A stretch of 64,000 nucleotides of DNA from Ardenticatenaceae bacterium (GCA_020634415.1 JACKBT010000019.1:40454-104453); one strand, 5' to 3'; positions 1 to 10,271 are shown, counted from the first letter of the stretch. Numbers and translations: made by a program. The notes: generated by a model from the letters alone, not told the origin.

Positions 1-321
1 ACCATAACGTTCAAATAGTTTGGCTACTTTCTTGGATGAATCAATGATGCTTTTAGCCGCAGTTTTTGGGCCATCACCATTATTTATAACCAGATAGTAT
101 GGGTGCTTTTTTCGCTTAGTGTAGGTGATGAAATCGGAACCAACTTTAGTGAAGTAACTAGCGTTACTTTTGAAAATGCGACCTGATGTACCAAAGGATT
201 CAGGCTCCGGTAAATTTCTTTTAATCTCTATGATTTTTGCGACCCGGTCTTCAATTTCACGACGTAGTTCTGTCTTGTCAGGCTCTTTGTTGCTGCCCGG
301 GCTAGGAAATGTTGACCGCAT
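1..321 (-). CDS. Unknown protein, N-terminal 107 residues (cut by window start)
   Basis: An open frame runs from an ATG at 321 leftward through position 1 without a stop, giving 107 visible residues. The N-terminal third is hydrophilic and charged (ELRREIEDRVAKIIEIKRN), and the rest contains TYTKRKKHPYYLVINN and a Lys-rich helix. I do not recognise the family. It lies just downstream of a 48-codon frame on the same strand, which may be cotranscribed. No strong Shine-Dalgarno sequence precedes the ATG, so the start is tentative. Confidence 0.5.
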   Translation of the reverse strand, partial: MRSTFPSPGSNKEPDKTELRREIEDRVAKIIEIKRNLPEPESFGTSGRIFKSNASYFTKVGSDFITYTKRKKHPYYLVINNGDGPKTAAKSIIDSSKKVAKLFERYG

Positions 322-371
322 CTTGTTTTAACCCTACAAGTAACTTGAGGTGGTCACAAACAGTTGGATTT

Positions 372-518
372 TTATTTCAAATAAATCTTTCTAGGTCGTA
401 GCGCAAACTCAATTCGATAATTCGGCAGGGCAATTTTGTGGCGGTGAATATCGGGCAGCAATGATTCTAACGTCTCTGATTTGGGTGTAAAAAGATCGCC
501 TTCACTGGGTAAATTCAT
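372..518 (-). CDS. Small unknown protein, 48 residues
   Basis: This short frame begins at an ATG at 518 preceded by AGAAGGA eight bases upstream, a good ribosome binding site, and ends at TAA at 372. The product is 48 residues and begins MNLPSEGDLFTPKSETLESL, with a basic C-terminus (RPRKIYLK). It is 50 bases upstream of the partial gene at the window start on the same strand and may form an operon with it. No family is recognised. The ribosome binding site and the absence of a competing frame are the main support. Confidence 0.45.
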   Translation of the reverse strand: MNLPSEGDLFTPKSETLESLLPDIHRHKIALPNYRIEFALRPRKIYLK

Positions 519-617
519 TGAAATGTTCCTTCTGTATTTGTCATATTTCCGAACTAAATCTAGGTTCAGCTACCTATTTGCAGATATTTGGACAAAGGTG
601 AGCTATAGCTGTTGGAT

Positions 618-1568
618 TTAGCTGCGTAGTCCTAATCTTCGACGTAGTGTATGCCATAACCTCCGTTTCCGTTCGATTGTCGGCATCTGGTTGACATCAT
701 CCAGATGCCACCAGTCGCCATCTTTGTCTTCAAATAAAGGCACGCTGTAATCCTGCCGCACGCGCAAGCGATAGCCTAAATGACGCGCCATTCCCTTCTT
801 TTCGGCTAATGAGTAGGTGCGTTTTTCATGGATATGAAATTGTTCAAGAAGAGATTTTGCTTCTGCACAAGCAAACAATACTGTCCGATTGGCCGTCTCC
901 GTTGCCAAAAATAAATCTACATAGGAGAAAAGTTGCCGTAACAACCTCAGAGACAAAAAGAGGGCTATGATGGCACCTGCTAAGTTAAGAACAATCTCTA
1001 TCCATGTTGGCATCGTTAGTAAGGTTGGAGAAACTTGCATATTAATAGGTGTTTCCCCTGCTTTCTGTAATAAATCGCGCAACCTGTTTAAAGCTTGTGG
1101 CGGTTCCAATATCGTTGCCACTACACCCAACAAAACACCAACAATGATGAGATTGAAGAAATTACCACGCCAATCGGCCGATCCTTGTTCTAGTTCGGCT
1201 ATTTGTTGCATACGGGACAAATCATCGTAACTTAAACCACGCTGACGACGATACGGCCGTTCTACAGCCACCAACAGCCGAGCAGCCAGCTTTGACACAT
1301 CATTTGCCGGGTTACGACTGCCAGCCCAGGCCAGATAAAAAAGCCAGTAAACAAGACCAACAAATAACCAGAAAAATGTCAGTGCTATGCCCAACTGTAA
1401 AATCAAAATAAAGCGCGGCTGTCCACGCAGCAAAATAACAACCAGAAACGCCACCAACCAGCTTAGGCCAATAAATCCTGCCAGGAATTTGCTCACGGAA
1501 TCCCAAATATGCTGATGTTTGAGTTCAGCAATAAGTGTGAAGTAAAGGTGAGTATACCCGTCTTTCAT
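618..1568 (-). CDS. Integral membrane protein of unknown function, 316 residues
   Basis: The protein has two strongly hydrophobic segments near residues 28-48 and 51-77, a third near 133-155 and a fourth near 186-212, followed by a charged C-terminal tail of about 100 residues rich in Arg and aromatic residues. It is probably a four-helix inner-membrane protein with a cytoplasmic tail. No catalytic motif is visible and I do not recognise the family. There is no clear Shine-Dalgarno sequence before the ATG at 1568. It lies in the element next to defence genes, where membrane effectors are common, but nothing in the sequence shows an effector role. Confidence 0.7.
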   Translation of the reverse strand: MKDGYTHLYFTLIAELKHQHIWDSVSKFLAGFIGLSWLVAFLVVILLRGQPRFILILQLGIALTFFWLFVGLVYWLFYLAWAGSRNPANDVSKLAARLLVAVERPYRRQRGLSYDDLSRMQQIAELEQGSADWRGNFFNLIIVGVLLGVVATILEPPQALNRLRDLLQKAGETPINMQVSPTLLTMPTWIEIVLNLAGAIIALFLSLRLLRQLFSYVDLFLATETANRTVLFACAEAKSLLEQFHIHEKRTYSLAEKKGMARHLGYRLRVRQDYSVPLFEDKDGDWWHLDDVNQMPTIERKRRLWHTLRRRLGLRS

Positions 1569-1620
1569 GACCAGTGTTTTATATATCCCGCACTAATTGA
1601 GCCCTTGCAACTCTTTGCTT

Positions 1621-1714
1621 GTAATCGTTCAGTTCCTCGAGCGAAAAATCCTCCCGGAGGCTCCTTTTACGGAGGCTCTTTCTAGGGAAAACCTCCGGGA
1701 GGGTGAACGGTTAC
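1621..1714 (+). repeat. 94-bp interspersed palindromic repeat, copy 1
   Basis: This copy matches those at 35329-35422 (same orientation) and 50506-50599 (opposite orientation) over the full 94 bp with few differences. The ends are imperfect inverted repeats (GTAATCGTTCA at the left, TGAACGGTTAC at the right). Inside are two 11-bp palindromes, CCTCCCGGAGG and CCTCCGGGAGG. It has no coding capacity of its own and looks like a MITE- or REP-type sequence. Confidence 0.85.
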
Positions 1715-1924
1715 CTTTGCTTTGCGCACAGAAACGGCCGTTTCGTTCACCACCACCAAACCATCATACAGGACGTAGCAAATCACGTTGAAACATAAGC
1801 ACGTCATGGCAACACCCAGACCCTTACACAATAAATTTGAGAGCAGCAACTCAAAGATTTCTGATTTAGAGATAAAGCGATTTCCGTTGCTGATTAAATT
1901 CCAGGTCGAGATATGGCTCATCAT
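1682..1924 (-). CDS. Possible small protein whose C-terminus reads into the 94-bp repeat
   Basis: Two consecutive ATG codons at 1924 follow AGGAG by five bases, a strong ribosome binding site, and lie 10 bases after the stop of the HTH/GIY-YIG gene. The 80-residue frame has a hydrophobic stretch near residues 26-55. The last ten residues (VTVHPPGGFP) are encoded by the 94-bp repeat, so the original C-terminus may have been replaced by repeat insertion. No homology is recognised. A truncated remnant or a chance frame are both possible. Confidence 0.4.
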   Translation of the reverse strand: MMSHISTWNLISNGNRFISKSEIFELLLSNLLCKGLGVAMTCLCFNVICYVLYDGLVVVNETAVSVRKAKVTVHPPGGFP

Positions 1925-1933
1925 GAGATACTC

Positions 1934-2653
1934 CTATTGGTTCAACAAATCATAACCTTGCTGTTTATGATAATCAATTAGCAACTCTTCCAGAACCAGA
2001 CGACGGGCTTGTGAACGTATGTGATAGGGCATCTGGATGTCAGCATCAGCTTGCACATGACACTTACCCAAAATTTCCAGATAAATCATATACCCTTCAC
2101 GGCCGTATTCATGAAACAAACCCGCCAATCGCTGATTGGTATTGCCTGTAGGCTGTAAATAACCTTCCAACCTGTCTGGGCAAAGTCTCTTGGTTGTGCC
2201 AATGTACATAAGAGCTGGCTTATCACTATCCTCTTCACAAACCAGCCAACGATAAACCACAGCTCGGTGGTAACGATGGCGCATATAAGGCGTGATTGAT
2301 TGCGGAAAACAGTAGGGCTGGGTGACATTCCGGAACACAGTATGCCACTGAAACACAAATTGTAGCCTAAACGACTCGCCCGTTATTTGCTGATGTTCCT
2401 CTAATGGCGGTTCTGGTTGAGGCATGTTGCTGACAGGTGAGGGGACAGGGGGGCGGCTATCCAAATGACGTTTTCTCATCCGGCTTCGGATAGCTCCAGG
2501 TTGGCGTTGCAAAGCAGCAGACATCTCTGCCATAGAAAGGTCTGCCAGAAACATCTCGGCCAGTAATGCCTCATCATCCTCAGACCACTGCTCATAGGCT
2601 CGTGGATAACGGGCTTTGATTTTTGCCATGCGTTGATGATATGCCTCAGACAT
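1934..2653 (-). CDS. HTH plus GIY-YIG-like nuclease-type protein
   Basis: The start is taken at the ATG at 2653 (MSEAYHQRM), preceded by an AGAGGG ribosome binding site and placed 33 bases after the neighbouring methylase stop; an upstream in-frame start at 2695 would overlap that gene. Residues about 20-65 resemble a SANT/Myb-like helix-turn-helix (WSEDDEALLAEMFLADLSMAEMS followed by an SRMRKRH helix). The C-terminal half carries VVYRWLV, then LMYIGTTKRL, then RLEGYL, the spacing expected of a GIY-YIG-like fold. It follows the methylase gene on the same strand and may be a nuclease or specificity partner. The GIY-YIG assignment is by eye. Confidence 0.55.
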   Translation of the reverse strand: MSEAYHQRMAKIKARYPRAYEQWSEDDEALLAEMFLADLSMAEMSAALQRQPGAIRSRMRKRHLDSRPPVPSPVSNMPQPEPPLEEHQQITGESFRLQFVFQWHTVFRNVTQPYCFPQSITPYMRHRYHRAVVYRWLVCEEDSDKPALMYIGTTKRLCPDRLEGYLQPTGNTNQRLAGLFHEYGREGYMIYLEILGKCHVQADADIQMPYHIRSQARRLVLEELLIDYHKQQGYDLLNQ

Positions 2654-2685
2654 ACCTAAACCCTCTCTTTTTGGTTGACCATACC

Positions 2686-5600
2686 TTACCCCCAATGACT
2701 GCCCACATACCCCACCAAATCCCCACCCTGCAACTCCTTGCTTTGCGCACCGGCGCGGACGTAGAGTTTGTTATTGACGTAGGCGGGGGCGGGCGTGGGT
2801 TGGACTTGGATTTGGGCGATGTCGTGATTGTGCAGGGTGTGGCGCGTAATGGTGAAATAGTGGAACGCCGTGGCCACGCTGAGGCTTTTGTTGAGCAGGT
2901 CGGCCAGGAACAATTCGTAGCCGTCCCAGTTGGCTTTGCTGGGGTTGGCGAGGGCGTATTCGTCCTCGATGCCGGTGATGATGCCATCGTCGGCGATGCC
3001 GATGAGGAGGGTGCCGCCGCTGCTGTTCATGAAGGCGGCCACGGCTTTGCTGATGTTGTCGCGCATACTGTTGTCTTGTTTGCCGGTGTAGGGATTGCGG
3101 CAGGCGGCTTGCTTGAATTCGATGCTTTCGCTTTCGCCGCCCCCGATGAGGGTGAGGAGTTCGGGGTTGGGGGCGAGTTGGCGATATTCGTGGAGGGCGG
3201 CTTCTTTGACTTCATCGGCGACGAGGGGGAAGGTGCTGAGGATGTGGCTGAACTCGGCTTCGGTGAGGCCGTAGACGTGGGCGATGAGGCCGTCGAGTTC
3301 GGCGCGGAGTTGGGCGCGTTGGGTGGGGTCGGTGACACCGTGGGCGTGGCTGCCGAGGCCGACAGCGGCGGCCAGGTCATCGAATTCGGGGGTAGTGCAA
3401 ATGAGCTGGGCGACGCGACTAACGATGGCTTGGAAAGTAGGGTCTTGTTCTGTAAAGCGTGGCATGGCAAGCTGATTAAGATAAAAGTAATTGAGGTGGT
3501 ATGTTACTTTCTGACGAGCCTGCCAATCCATTGCAAAACTATTCCAGATACCACAAACGAAAAGTTGCTTTGCATTGTCTATCAGCCGATTATCATCAGC
3601 ATCAAATATCTTTACCGTTGGCACTGTATTACCATGAAAGGCAGTCGGTATAACAGTACAGATGACAGTACGCATGTCTGTATTACGTGCAACATCTCTG
3701 AACGCCAAGCGATACGTTTGGTAGTCTAAGGGTTGTTCTACATCTTCTCTACGACCCAAAACGGCCGCTCGCCCTTCCCTTTCTTCCACCCAATAGCGAG
3801 GTTCAGAAAAATTGTGGTCAAACTGGTGAATCATTTTGCCTTCATACAAAGGCAAACAAGTATCACATGGTTCGGTGCGGAACACATAGCTGTGATTAGT
3901 CATGTCAAACTCACGGGTAAACGACAATTGCCAAGCCCCTTCTACCTCTTCGCCCAAAAGGGGGAAAGCCAACATCTTTTTAGCGATCTGCACGTCTAGT
4001 GGGTGAGTAAATTCCATCAAGCTTAATGGTTCTGGTGACAAACGACGCACCAACGACAAAGACATCTCAAGGGTATTGCCAGGGAAGTTGTCTAATTCGG
4101 CTACATCATGTTGCATGAAAGTGGCTGGGAATGTTTCAGTTTTGCCACCCTTACGGAAAGTCAAAACTACGAACTTAAAGCGACTATCAACCCCTTCAAA
4201 AATCGCACGACGGTTTTCAAAGCCAAATATCCCCATCAATTCTGTCTGCTCAAACAACATATAGCGCAAACCAGTCGCGCCTAAATCAGTGTAAATTCCG
4301 CTGGGAATCACTGTGCCGCACAAACCACCATTGCGGAGCAAGTTGTTGCACTGTTCAGTAAACAGTTTGTACAAGTTGAGATCACTGCCCGTTTTGCGTC
4401 CGCCGACAACGGCCGTTTGGTTTTTGTATTGACCAGCAGTACGGAAATAAGCACTTTGGTGCGGAAAACGACTCAAATAATCTAGCCATGCGGCACGGAT
4501 TTCCTGATTTTGTAGCAACCCTTGCTGTTCCTTTTGGAATTCCTCAATCCGCATCTTATTCTTGGTAACAACTTCGGCATAATCAGCGAAAAACTCTTTG
4601 GCTTGTGGCTTCCAGATTTCCCAGGGCGGGTTGGTAATAATGGCATCAAAACCGCCGCGTGTGTTCATCACCTCGTCAAATTCATAGCCCCAATGGAAGG
4701 GCTGTAAGGCAGCAATATCGGCCAACTTGAGGGCGCGTTTTTTCGCTTTGCCCTCTTTGTTCTTTTGGCTGTCCCAGGTGGCCTGCTCATACTTGATGCC
4801 CAATTCGCCAAACTCATCCAGCAAAATCTGGTTCAGCGTGCTTTGGGCACGGCGGCGGTGCTCTTCAATGTCAGCCCGCAGCTTTTCCACATCATCGGTC
4901 AGGGTGCTGGCCAGCCGGTAACTTTGCACCAGCCGCTCCTTCTCCTCCACCATCTGCCGATAGGAGTGCTGTCCCATCAAGCCCAACAAGCTGCCCTGCT
5001 TCATGGCCGGAAACATCCCTTTTTGTTCCAACGCGCCACCCGCTTCGGCGGGCGTCATCTGGTTAAAAGTCTCCTCATCCACCCTCAGCAGACCAATGAG
5101 GGAGTTACCAGGCAAAATGTTGAAATCTATATTGGGCAGCGGCTCTAAATCTTGGGGGCGGCGAATGGTGGCCACCAGGGCTAAGAAGAGGCGCAGACGG
5201 GCAATCTCCACGGCCTCGTCCATAATATCCACACCAAAGAGGTTGTGGCTGATAATCTTCTTGCGGATGTAATAGTTTCTGTTCGGATGGCCGTGCAGCT
5301 CCTTGTCCAAGTATTGGCGCAGCGCGGCAAAATCCAGATAGTCGGCTCGTCCCAAGGCACTCTGGTAAATGGCGGTGAGGGTCTTCAAAGCGGCTACCAA
5401 AAAAGCACCAGAACCACAAGCGGGGTCGAGCAGGCTCAATTTGGGTAGTATGTCTTGGAGGAGAATGAGGGCGCGACGGCCGTCCATCTTACGCAGCAGT
5501 TCATGCACATCTTCATAATCGAGCGGCGGCAGGATGCCCAAATCATGTTCATCCACCTCGCGCATCTTCTCCAGCACCAGCCGCTCAATCGTCTGTTCAC

Positions 5601-6666
5601 ACAGATATTCGGTAATTTCTGGCCGCGTGTAATAGGCTCCAAAGGCTTTTTGGTTGATGTATTTCTCGAAGATGTAGCCCAAGACATCGGGGTTAATCTC
5701 CCGATTGTCCTTGCCGGGACGGTCATCTAGATGCCAGGTGTAACCATCGAGCAGGCTAAACAACTCCGTAAAAGCCTGGTCAGGAATCTGTATCTGCCCC
5801 TTATATTTCAGTTCGATGGGGTGGTGCAAAAAGAGGCCGCCATTGAGATAGGGGATTGTGCCTAAAACGGCTTTGGCCTGTGCCGAGCGTTTGCTTTCGG
5901 GCAGGGCAAAGCCTTCAAAAAAGAGGGGGTGCAAGAAGGCGCGGTAATAGCCATCTTGCCAGTCACGCTCCTGCAATTTGTCATGCAAATAGCCGGTAGC
6001 ACCCTTGTCAATGAGCCGCTGCCGCTGCAAGAAGTAGATAAACATGAGCCGATTGAGCAGGGCCGAGGTGTACCAACGGCGATCTTTTTCGTCGGGGATG
6101 CTAGGTTCCAAGTAGGCCATGAAGGTGTCATGCACCTGCTGGAATTCACCATAAAAGCGTTTGGTGACGCGCTCGATATCCAGCGCCCCCTGCACCCGCT
6201 GCACCACCTTGGTGATTTCGATGCGCCCCGTCGGGTCTAGCTCGCTCATGGCCACAAAGAGGCCACTTATCTTGCCCAAATGGAAGTCGGGGTCTTGCCA
6301 ACGGTCGTAATGGTGGGTGCGGGGATAGCTCTTGCCGCCGTCACGCTTGACCCAATACCAGATACTATGGGCGCGGGATTCGTCTATGAAGATGAGCAGG
6401 TTTTCGTGATAGTTTTGGGCGATGGCTTGATAGACGGCTTTGCGCTTTTGGCTGTAAGGGATTTGGCCGTCGGCGGCAGTGACTTCAAAGACGACCATGC
6501 CGGAGAGTTCGGCGATAGGCTGGCAGGTGTAAGCCATGTCGTTGACGGTGAGGTTGAGGGGCTGGTGGAAGGAAGGGTTATTCCAGCCGAGTTCGTCACG
6601 AAATAGATCAGCAAACTTAAACTCTTGTAACCATTGGCGGGAACGGGTGATGTTGAATTGGCTCAT
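2686..6666 (-). CDS. Eco57I-type adenine DNA methylase fused to an AlbA_2 domain
   Basis: A large N6-adenine methyltransferase. Around residue 410 is the SAM-binding motif I (LDPACGSGAFLVAAL), and around residue 680 the catalytic motif IV TNPPW. Upstream is the conserved block INPDVLGYIFEKYINQ and GAYYTRPEITEYL, typical of Eco57I-like restriction-modification methylases. The N-terminal 170 residues precede the usual WYTSALLNRLMFIYFLQ core. The last ~140 residues are a separate AlbA_2/Schlafen-type domain (ESIEFKQAA, then GGTLLIGIADDG), not normally part of these methylases. ATG at 6666 gives 1326 residues; a GTG six codons upstream is the alternative. Its neighbour is a PLD-SNF2 helicase, so the pair looks like a methylation-guided defence system. 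No clear nuclease motif is visible in the methylase part. Confidence 0.88.
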   Translation of the reverse strand: MSQFNITRSRQWLQEFKFADLFRDELGWNNPSFHQPLNLTVNDMAYTCQPIAELSGMVVFEVTAADGQIPYSQKRKAVYQAIAQNYHENLLIFIDESRAHSIWYWVKRDGGKSYPRTHHYDRWQDPDFHLGKISGLFVAMSELDPTGRIEITKVVQRVQGALDIERVTKRFYGEFQQVHDTFMAYLEPSIPDEKDRRWYTSALLNRLMFIYFLQRQRLIDKGATGYLHDKLQERDWQDGYYRAFLHPLFFEGFALPESKRSAQAKAVLGTIPYLNGGLFLHHPIELKYKGQIQIPDQAFTELFSLLDGYTWHLDDRPGKDNREINPDVLGYIFEKYINQKAFGAYYTRPEITEYLCEQTIERLVLEKMREVDEHDLGILPPLDYEDVHELLRKMDGRRALILLQDILPKLSLLDPACGSGAFLVAALKTLTAIYQSALGRADYLDFAALRQYLDKELHGHPNRNYYIRKKIISHNLFGVDIMDEAVEIARLRLFLALVATIRRPQDLEPLPNIDFNILPGNSLIGLLRVDEETFNQMTPAEAGGALEQKGMFPAMKQGSLLGLMGQHSYRQMVEEKERLVQSYRLASTLTDDVEKLRADIEEHRRRAQSTLNQILLDEFGELGIKYEQATWDSQKNKEGKAKKRALKLADIAALQPFHWGYEFDEVMNTRGGFDAIITNPPWEIWKPQAKEFFADYAEVVTKNKMRIEEFQKEQQGLLQNQEIRAAWLDYLSRFPHQSAYFRTAGQYKNQTAVVGGRKTGSDLNLYKLFTEQCNNLLRNGGLCGTVIPSGIYTDLGATGLRYMLFEQTELMGIFGFENRRAIFEGVDSRFKFVVLTFRKGGKTETFPATFMQHDVAELDNFPGNTLEMSLSLVRRLSPEPLSLMEFTHPLDVQIAKKMLAFPLLGEEVEGAWQLSFTREFDMTNHSYVFRTEPCDTCLPLYEGKMIHQFDHNFSEPRYWVEEREGRAAVLGRREDVEQPLDYQTYRLAFRDVARNTDMRTVICTVIPTAFHGNTVPTVKIFDADDNRLIDNAKQLFVCGIWNSFAMDWQARQKVTYHLNYFYLNQLAMPRFTEQDPTFQAIVSRVAQLICTTPEFDDLAAAVGLGSHAHGVTDPTQRAQLRAELDGLIAHVYGLTEAEFSHILSTFPLVADEVKEAALHEYRQLAPNPELLTLIGGGESESIEFKQAACRNPYTGKQDNSMRDNISKAVAAFMNSSGGTLLIGIADDGIITGIEDEYALANPSKANWDGYELFLADLLNKSLSVATAFHYFTITRHTLHNHDIAQIQVQPTPAPAYVNNKLYVRAGAQSKELQGGDLVGYVGSHWG

Positions 6667-6685
6667 AGACCGTAATCTATCCACA

Positions 6686-6767
6686 TGTCATTCCGAGGTC
6701 TGCCGAGGAATCCCGACGGATCAGCAAATTTAGAGAGATTCCTCCTCGAAGACTCGTCGGAATGACA
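6686..6767. repeat. Inverted repeat with TGTCATTCCGA ends
   Basis: Perfect 11-base terminal arms (TGTCATTCCGA at the left, its complement at the right) enclose imperfect inner arms (GAGGAATC and GATTCCTC). It lies directly upstream of the methylase start and downstream of the helicase gene. Repeats beginning with this word are known in several bacterial phyla. It is probably an interspersed palindromic element that could form a long hairpin in the methylase leader. Confidence 0.7.
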
Positions 6768-6798
6768 ATTTGTAAATGCGGCGTGTTGTGTAACGTCC

Positions 6799-6860
6799 AG
6801 ACCCAAAGGGTTTTAGGTCAAGGATATGGCAATGACCAGGGTATAAAACCCTTCGGGTCT
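6799..6860 (-). terminator. AGACCC-type nested hairpin after the helicase gene
   Basis: The outer arms run from AGACCCAAAGGGTTTTA to the near-complement at 6844-6860, and an inner stem GGTCA/TGACC closes the loop. It begins four bases after the helicase stop at 6864 (minus strand). A sequence-related hairpin occupies the same position after another minus-strand gene at 40888-40948, so this is a recurring terminator-like cassette. Confidence 0.55.
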
Positions 6861-6863
6861 CGC

Positions 6864-9800
6864 TTAAATTAGACCTAACGAACAGATGATTTCCGGCTCA
6901 TCATCGGCCGTTTCTTCCTCCTGCACCAGACAGAGCCGCCCTTCTTCATACAACGTCACCACCAGCGCAGCTAGACCTTCATCGGAGATATTGCTGCGTA
7001 ATTGGCGATTGAGGGTGTTTTTGGCGGCTTCTTGCAGGGGGAAGCGGAAAATCTCATCCAACGCTTTGAGCAGGTTTTCGGCCTCGTGGGCAAAAAGCGT
7101 CTGTTGAATCCGCTCGGCGTAGGCTTTGAGCCGTTCGTATGTTTTGAATCGCGCCCCAGACGGCCGTCCCAACTGCCCCCCTACCACCGTGCGCTCCGTC
7201 ATCACATGGCGCACCGCCTGCTCCACCAACTCATGATGGTTCTCCTGGCGGGGTAGGGCCGGTTCATCAAGGCTGCAAGCGGCCGCTTTAAGAATGGCAA
7301 ATTGGGATTCGGTCACACTTTGCCCCTGCTGGTCTAACCAGGCTAAAGCTTTGTTGCCCTGCGCCGTGTTCAAATAAACCAGGACACCAGGCGGACTGTC
7401 AGGCGCGGGGTGCTCCAGGGTTTTGGTGGCATAGACAACAGAAGGCAGGCGCGGGATGATGGTACGCAGGGCGGGGTTGGCATCGGTGGCGTTCTTCCAA
7501 ATTTGGTAGGCGTAGGAGGTGAGGTCAATCTCCGTCTCACTGTCGGCCTCATCATCCAAAACACCCGCTTTTTCATGGTACAGGTCGAGCAAAGGCTGGT
7601 CGCTGCCTTCATCCTCAAAAAAGGCTTCATCCGTGCCCACCACTTCGGCATTCTGGCGCAACCGCTGCCGCAGCCGTTCGCGCAGCCGAATGAGCCGCTC
7701 CACCCCATCGGCCGGCCAGAAGGTGTAACAGAGAATATCGGCCGCTTGCTGCCCAATGCGGTCTACACGTCCCGCCCGCTGGATGAGGCGAATAATGGCC
7801 CAGGGTAGATCGTAGTTGACGACGATGTGGCTGTCCTGCAAATTCTGCCCTTCGCTGAGGACATCGGTAGCCAGCAGCACCCGCAATTCTTCATCAGGGC
7901 TGATGGCCTCGCGCTTGCCATTGCTGTACGGACTAAAGCGCCAGGCCAGGGTGGTAGGGTCGGCCGAATCGCCCGTAGCTTGGGCAATACGACGCACACC
8001 GCGCTGGCGCAACTGCGTCTCTAAATAGGTGACGGTATCGGCAAACTGGCTAAAGACCAGCACCTTCTCCTGGGGATGCGTCTGGGTGATCAGTTCGTGC
8101 AGCGTATTGAGTTTGGCATCCTCGTTGACCGACCAATCGCTAAATTGCTGCAAGATGTGCAGCAGAGCCTGGGCATCGGCCAACAGGTGTTGGCGCAGCC
8201 GTTTGTCGAAGAGGTTGGCCCGAATCCATTTGAAGCGGCGGCGGTAACGGCCGTTATACTCAGCATACACAGCCGCCGCCCGTTCTAAAAAGGCCGCTTC
8301 GGAACGGGCCGGAGCCATGTCAATGACGACGGTGGCTGTTTCCATTTCTTCGCCTGTGTCATCGTCAAAGAGAGCGGCCGTGTCGTAGTCGAGGGCTTCG
8401 GCATCGTCATCCTCAAAGCGGGTGTCGAGCATTTCCGCGCCCTGTGTGCCGATGGGCAAATCGAGGCCATTGTTCAGGGCGTGGAGGAAGATGTAGTTGC
8501 GTAAAATGTGGCGTTCGACGGAGAGCAGGAAGGCGTAGCCGCTGCTTTCCAGCCGCTTAAAGAGGTTGGTGCGGCTAAAGCCCATCAAACGGCGACCGCC
8601 ACGGGAGAGGTCGTCTATGAGGCGTTGTTCGCGGGGCGTGGGTGGTGGCGACGGCCGTTTGCTGACGTAGTTGCCCAGGCCATAACGGGGCAGGTTGAGA
8701 GCATTGATGGCATCCACCACCGCCTCATCGTACATGCGGGCATATTGGTCACTGGGGTCGCTGTCGTCTACGGGGAAGTTGATTTTGAGAGGCATCCGCG
8801 TGGGGAAGTAGGCGCGGCCACCGTCAGCGAATTGGAGGTATTTACGGCCGTTGCTGGGATCATCATGAGCGTAATTGTCGCGGATGAAGCTGCGGGTACG
8901 GCGTACCATGAAGAGGCTCATCAGTTCGCGCCAGTCATCGGCATGTTCGCTTTTCTCGAAGGCTTGCAGGGAGCGCAGGTTGGCCTGATGTTGGCGCACG
9001 AATTCGACTTCGCTCATTTCGCGCAGTAACCGTTCGGGGCGGATACCGAGATCGGCCGTTTCCGGCACAAAGAGGCGCAACTGGCTGGACAAATCGAGGT
9101 AGGTCTTGTTGTAGGGCGTGGCCGACAGGAGGATGCAGCGGCTGTCATTCTTTTGGATGTACTCCTGAATGGCGCGATACCGTTTACCTTCACGGTTACG
9201 CAAGTTATGGCTTTCATCAATCAGCACCAGCCGATAGCGGCGCAGTTCGGGCAGTTCCCCCTGCACTCGGCTCACAGACAGCACTTTGGCGTGCAGGCGA
9301 TATTCAGCCGCGTACCACTCCCACATCTTGACCAGGTTCTTGGGGCAGATGATGAGGGTGTCCATGAGGTAATCTTCTTCAAAGATTTTGGCAACGGCTG
9401 TGGCCATGATGGTCTTGCCTAAGCCCACGACATCACCAATCAGGACACCGCCGCGCTGGTTAAGATGGCGTGCCGCGATTTTGACGGCGGCAATCTGGAA
9501 GTCGAACAGCTTCTCGCCAAATTCGCGGGGAATGGCGAATTCGCTCAAACCTGCCCGTGCCTCGCGTGAGAGGTGGTAGGCCATCTTGAGGTATATGTGA
9601 TAGGGGGAGCGCAGTTGTTCCCCTGCCCAACTTTCCTCGATGATTTGGATGAGTTCTTCGGAAATATCAATGCACCAACGATCTTGCCAGCGATCTTCAA
9701 ACCATTGGGCTAATTTCTTAGCCGCATCCTGCTCTAATACATCCAAATTCAATTCACCCTGACCTGACAAACCAGAGAAGGTGAGGTTGCTGCTGCCGGT

Positions 9801-10271
9801 GTAGCCGATGATGGGCGTGTGATAGCTATCACCAAAAAGCAAATAGAGCTTGGCATGAAGGGGATGGCGCAAGAAGAGTTTGACGACGAGTTTGCCTTCA
9901 CGAATGTGTTGGGCTAATCGTTGCAGCCCGGCTTCGTCGGCATTGGTGGGCGCACCGATGGTTAACTGGTTGCGAAATTCGAGGGCGAGTTCTTGGCGTA
10001 GACGAACGGCCGTTTTGTTGTCCATGCGTTCGCCATTTTCGCTAAAAGAGAAGGCGGCTTTGAGTTCGTCTTGGGGACGGCGCTGCATACCCACCAGGAG
10101 CCGCACTTGTGAGCCTTCGCCGCCTGTCCAGGCTTGTACTTTGTCATCAATCTCACGCCAGCCGCGCAAGTTGAAGTAGCCTACGCAGAAGTCGGCCCGG
10201 TAGGAGACGTCCAGGGTGTTACGGAGGGTGGGGAGTAACGGCCGTTCGATGTTATCAAATATTGTCGGCAT
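6864..10271 (-). CDS. PLD-domain SNF2 family helicase
   Basis: The 1135-residue protein has an N-terminal phospholipase-D-like domain with a half-site motif HAKLYLLF and downstream Asn/Ser ([12 protein letters not shown]) near residues 135-160. This is followed by a full SNF2/RapA-type helicase: Walker [10 protein letters not shown] near 282, DESH box near 350, SATPYN motif III, FSQF near 720 and the C-terminal [14 protein letters not shown] with [11 protein letters not shown] near 835. Such helicases translocate on duplex DNA. With the downstream methylase it resembles the helicase-methylase half of DISARM-like and related defence systems. A single HKD-type motif suggests a dimeric PLD nuclease if it is active. 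Confidence 0.88.
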   Translation of the reverse strand: MPTIFDNIERPLLPTLRNTLDVSYRADFCVGYFNLRGWREIDDKVQAWTGGEGSQVRLLVGMQRRPQDELKAAFSFSENGERMDNKTAVRLRQELALEFRNQLTIGAPTNADEAGLQRLAQHIREGKLVVKLFLRHPLHAKLYLLFGDSYHTPIIGYTGSSNLTFSGLSGQGELNLDVLEQDAAKKLAQWFEDRWQDRWCIDISEELIQIIEESWAGEQLRSPYHIYLKMAYHLSREARAGLSEFAIPREFGEKLFDFQIAAVKIAARHLNQRGGVLIGDVVGLGKTIMATAVAKIFEEDYLMDTLIICPKNLVKMWEWYAAEYRLHAKVLSVSRVQGELPELRRYRLVLIDESHNLRNREGKRYRAIQEYIQKNDSRCILLSATPYNKTYLDLSSQLRLFVPETADLGIRPERLLREMSEVEFVRQHQANLRSLQAFEKSEHADDWRELMSLFMVRRTRSFIRDNYAHDDPSNGRKYLQFADGGRAYFPTRMPLKINFPVDDSDPSDQYARMYDEAVVDAINALNLPRYGLGNYVSKRPSPPPTPREQRLIDDLSRGGRRLMGFSRTNLFKRLESSGYAFLLSVERHILRNYIFLHALNNGLDLPIGTQGAEMLDTRFEDDDAEALDYDTAALFDDDTGEEMETATVVIDMAPARSEAAFLERAAAVYAEYNGRYRRRFKWIRANLFDKRLRQHLLADAQALLHILQQFSDWSVNEDAKLNTLHELITQTHPQEKVLVFSQFADTVTYLETQLRQRGVRRIAQATGDSADPTTLAWRFSPYSNGKREAISPDEELRVLLATDVLSEGQNLQDSHIVVNYDLPWAIIRLIQRAGRVDRIGQQAADILCYTFWPADGVERLIRLRERLRQRLRQNAEVVGTDEAFFEDEGSDQPLLDLYHEKAGVLDDEADSETEIDLTSYAYQIWKNATDANPALRTIIPRLPSVVYATKTLEHPAPDSPPGVLVYLNTAQGNKALAWLDQQGQSVTESQFAILKAAACSLDEPALPRQENHHELVEQAVRHVMTERTVVGGQLGRPSGARFKTYERLKAYAERIQQTLFAHEAENLLKALDEIFRFPLQEAAKNTLNRQLRSNISDEGLAALVVTLYEEGRLCLVQEEETADDEPEIICSLGLI

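Noticed and set aside
2623..3729. Long plus-strand frame of 368 codons opposite the methylase gene
   Set aside because: It is antisense to the well-supported AlbA_2 and methylase end, and its product is low-complexity Gly/Val/Asp/Glu-rich sequence that reflects the codon bias of the other strand.
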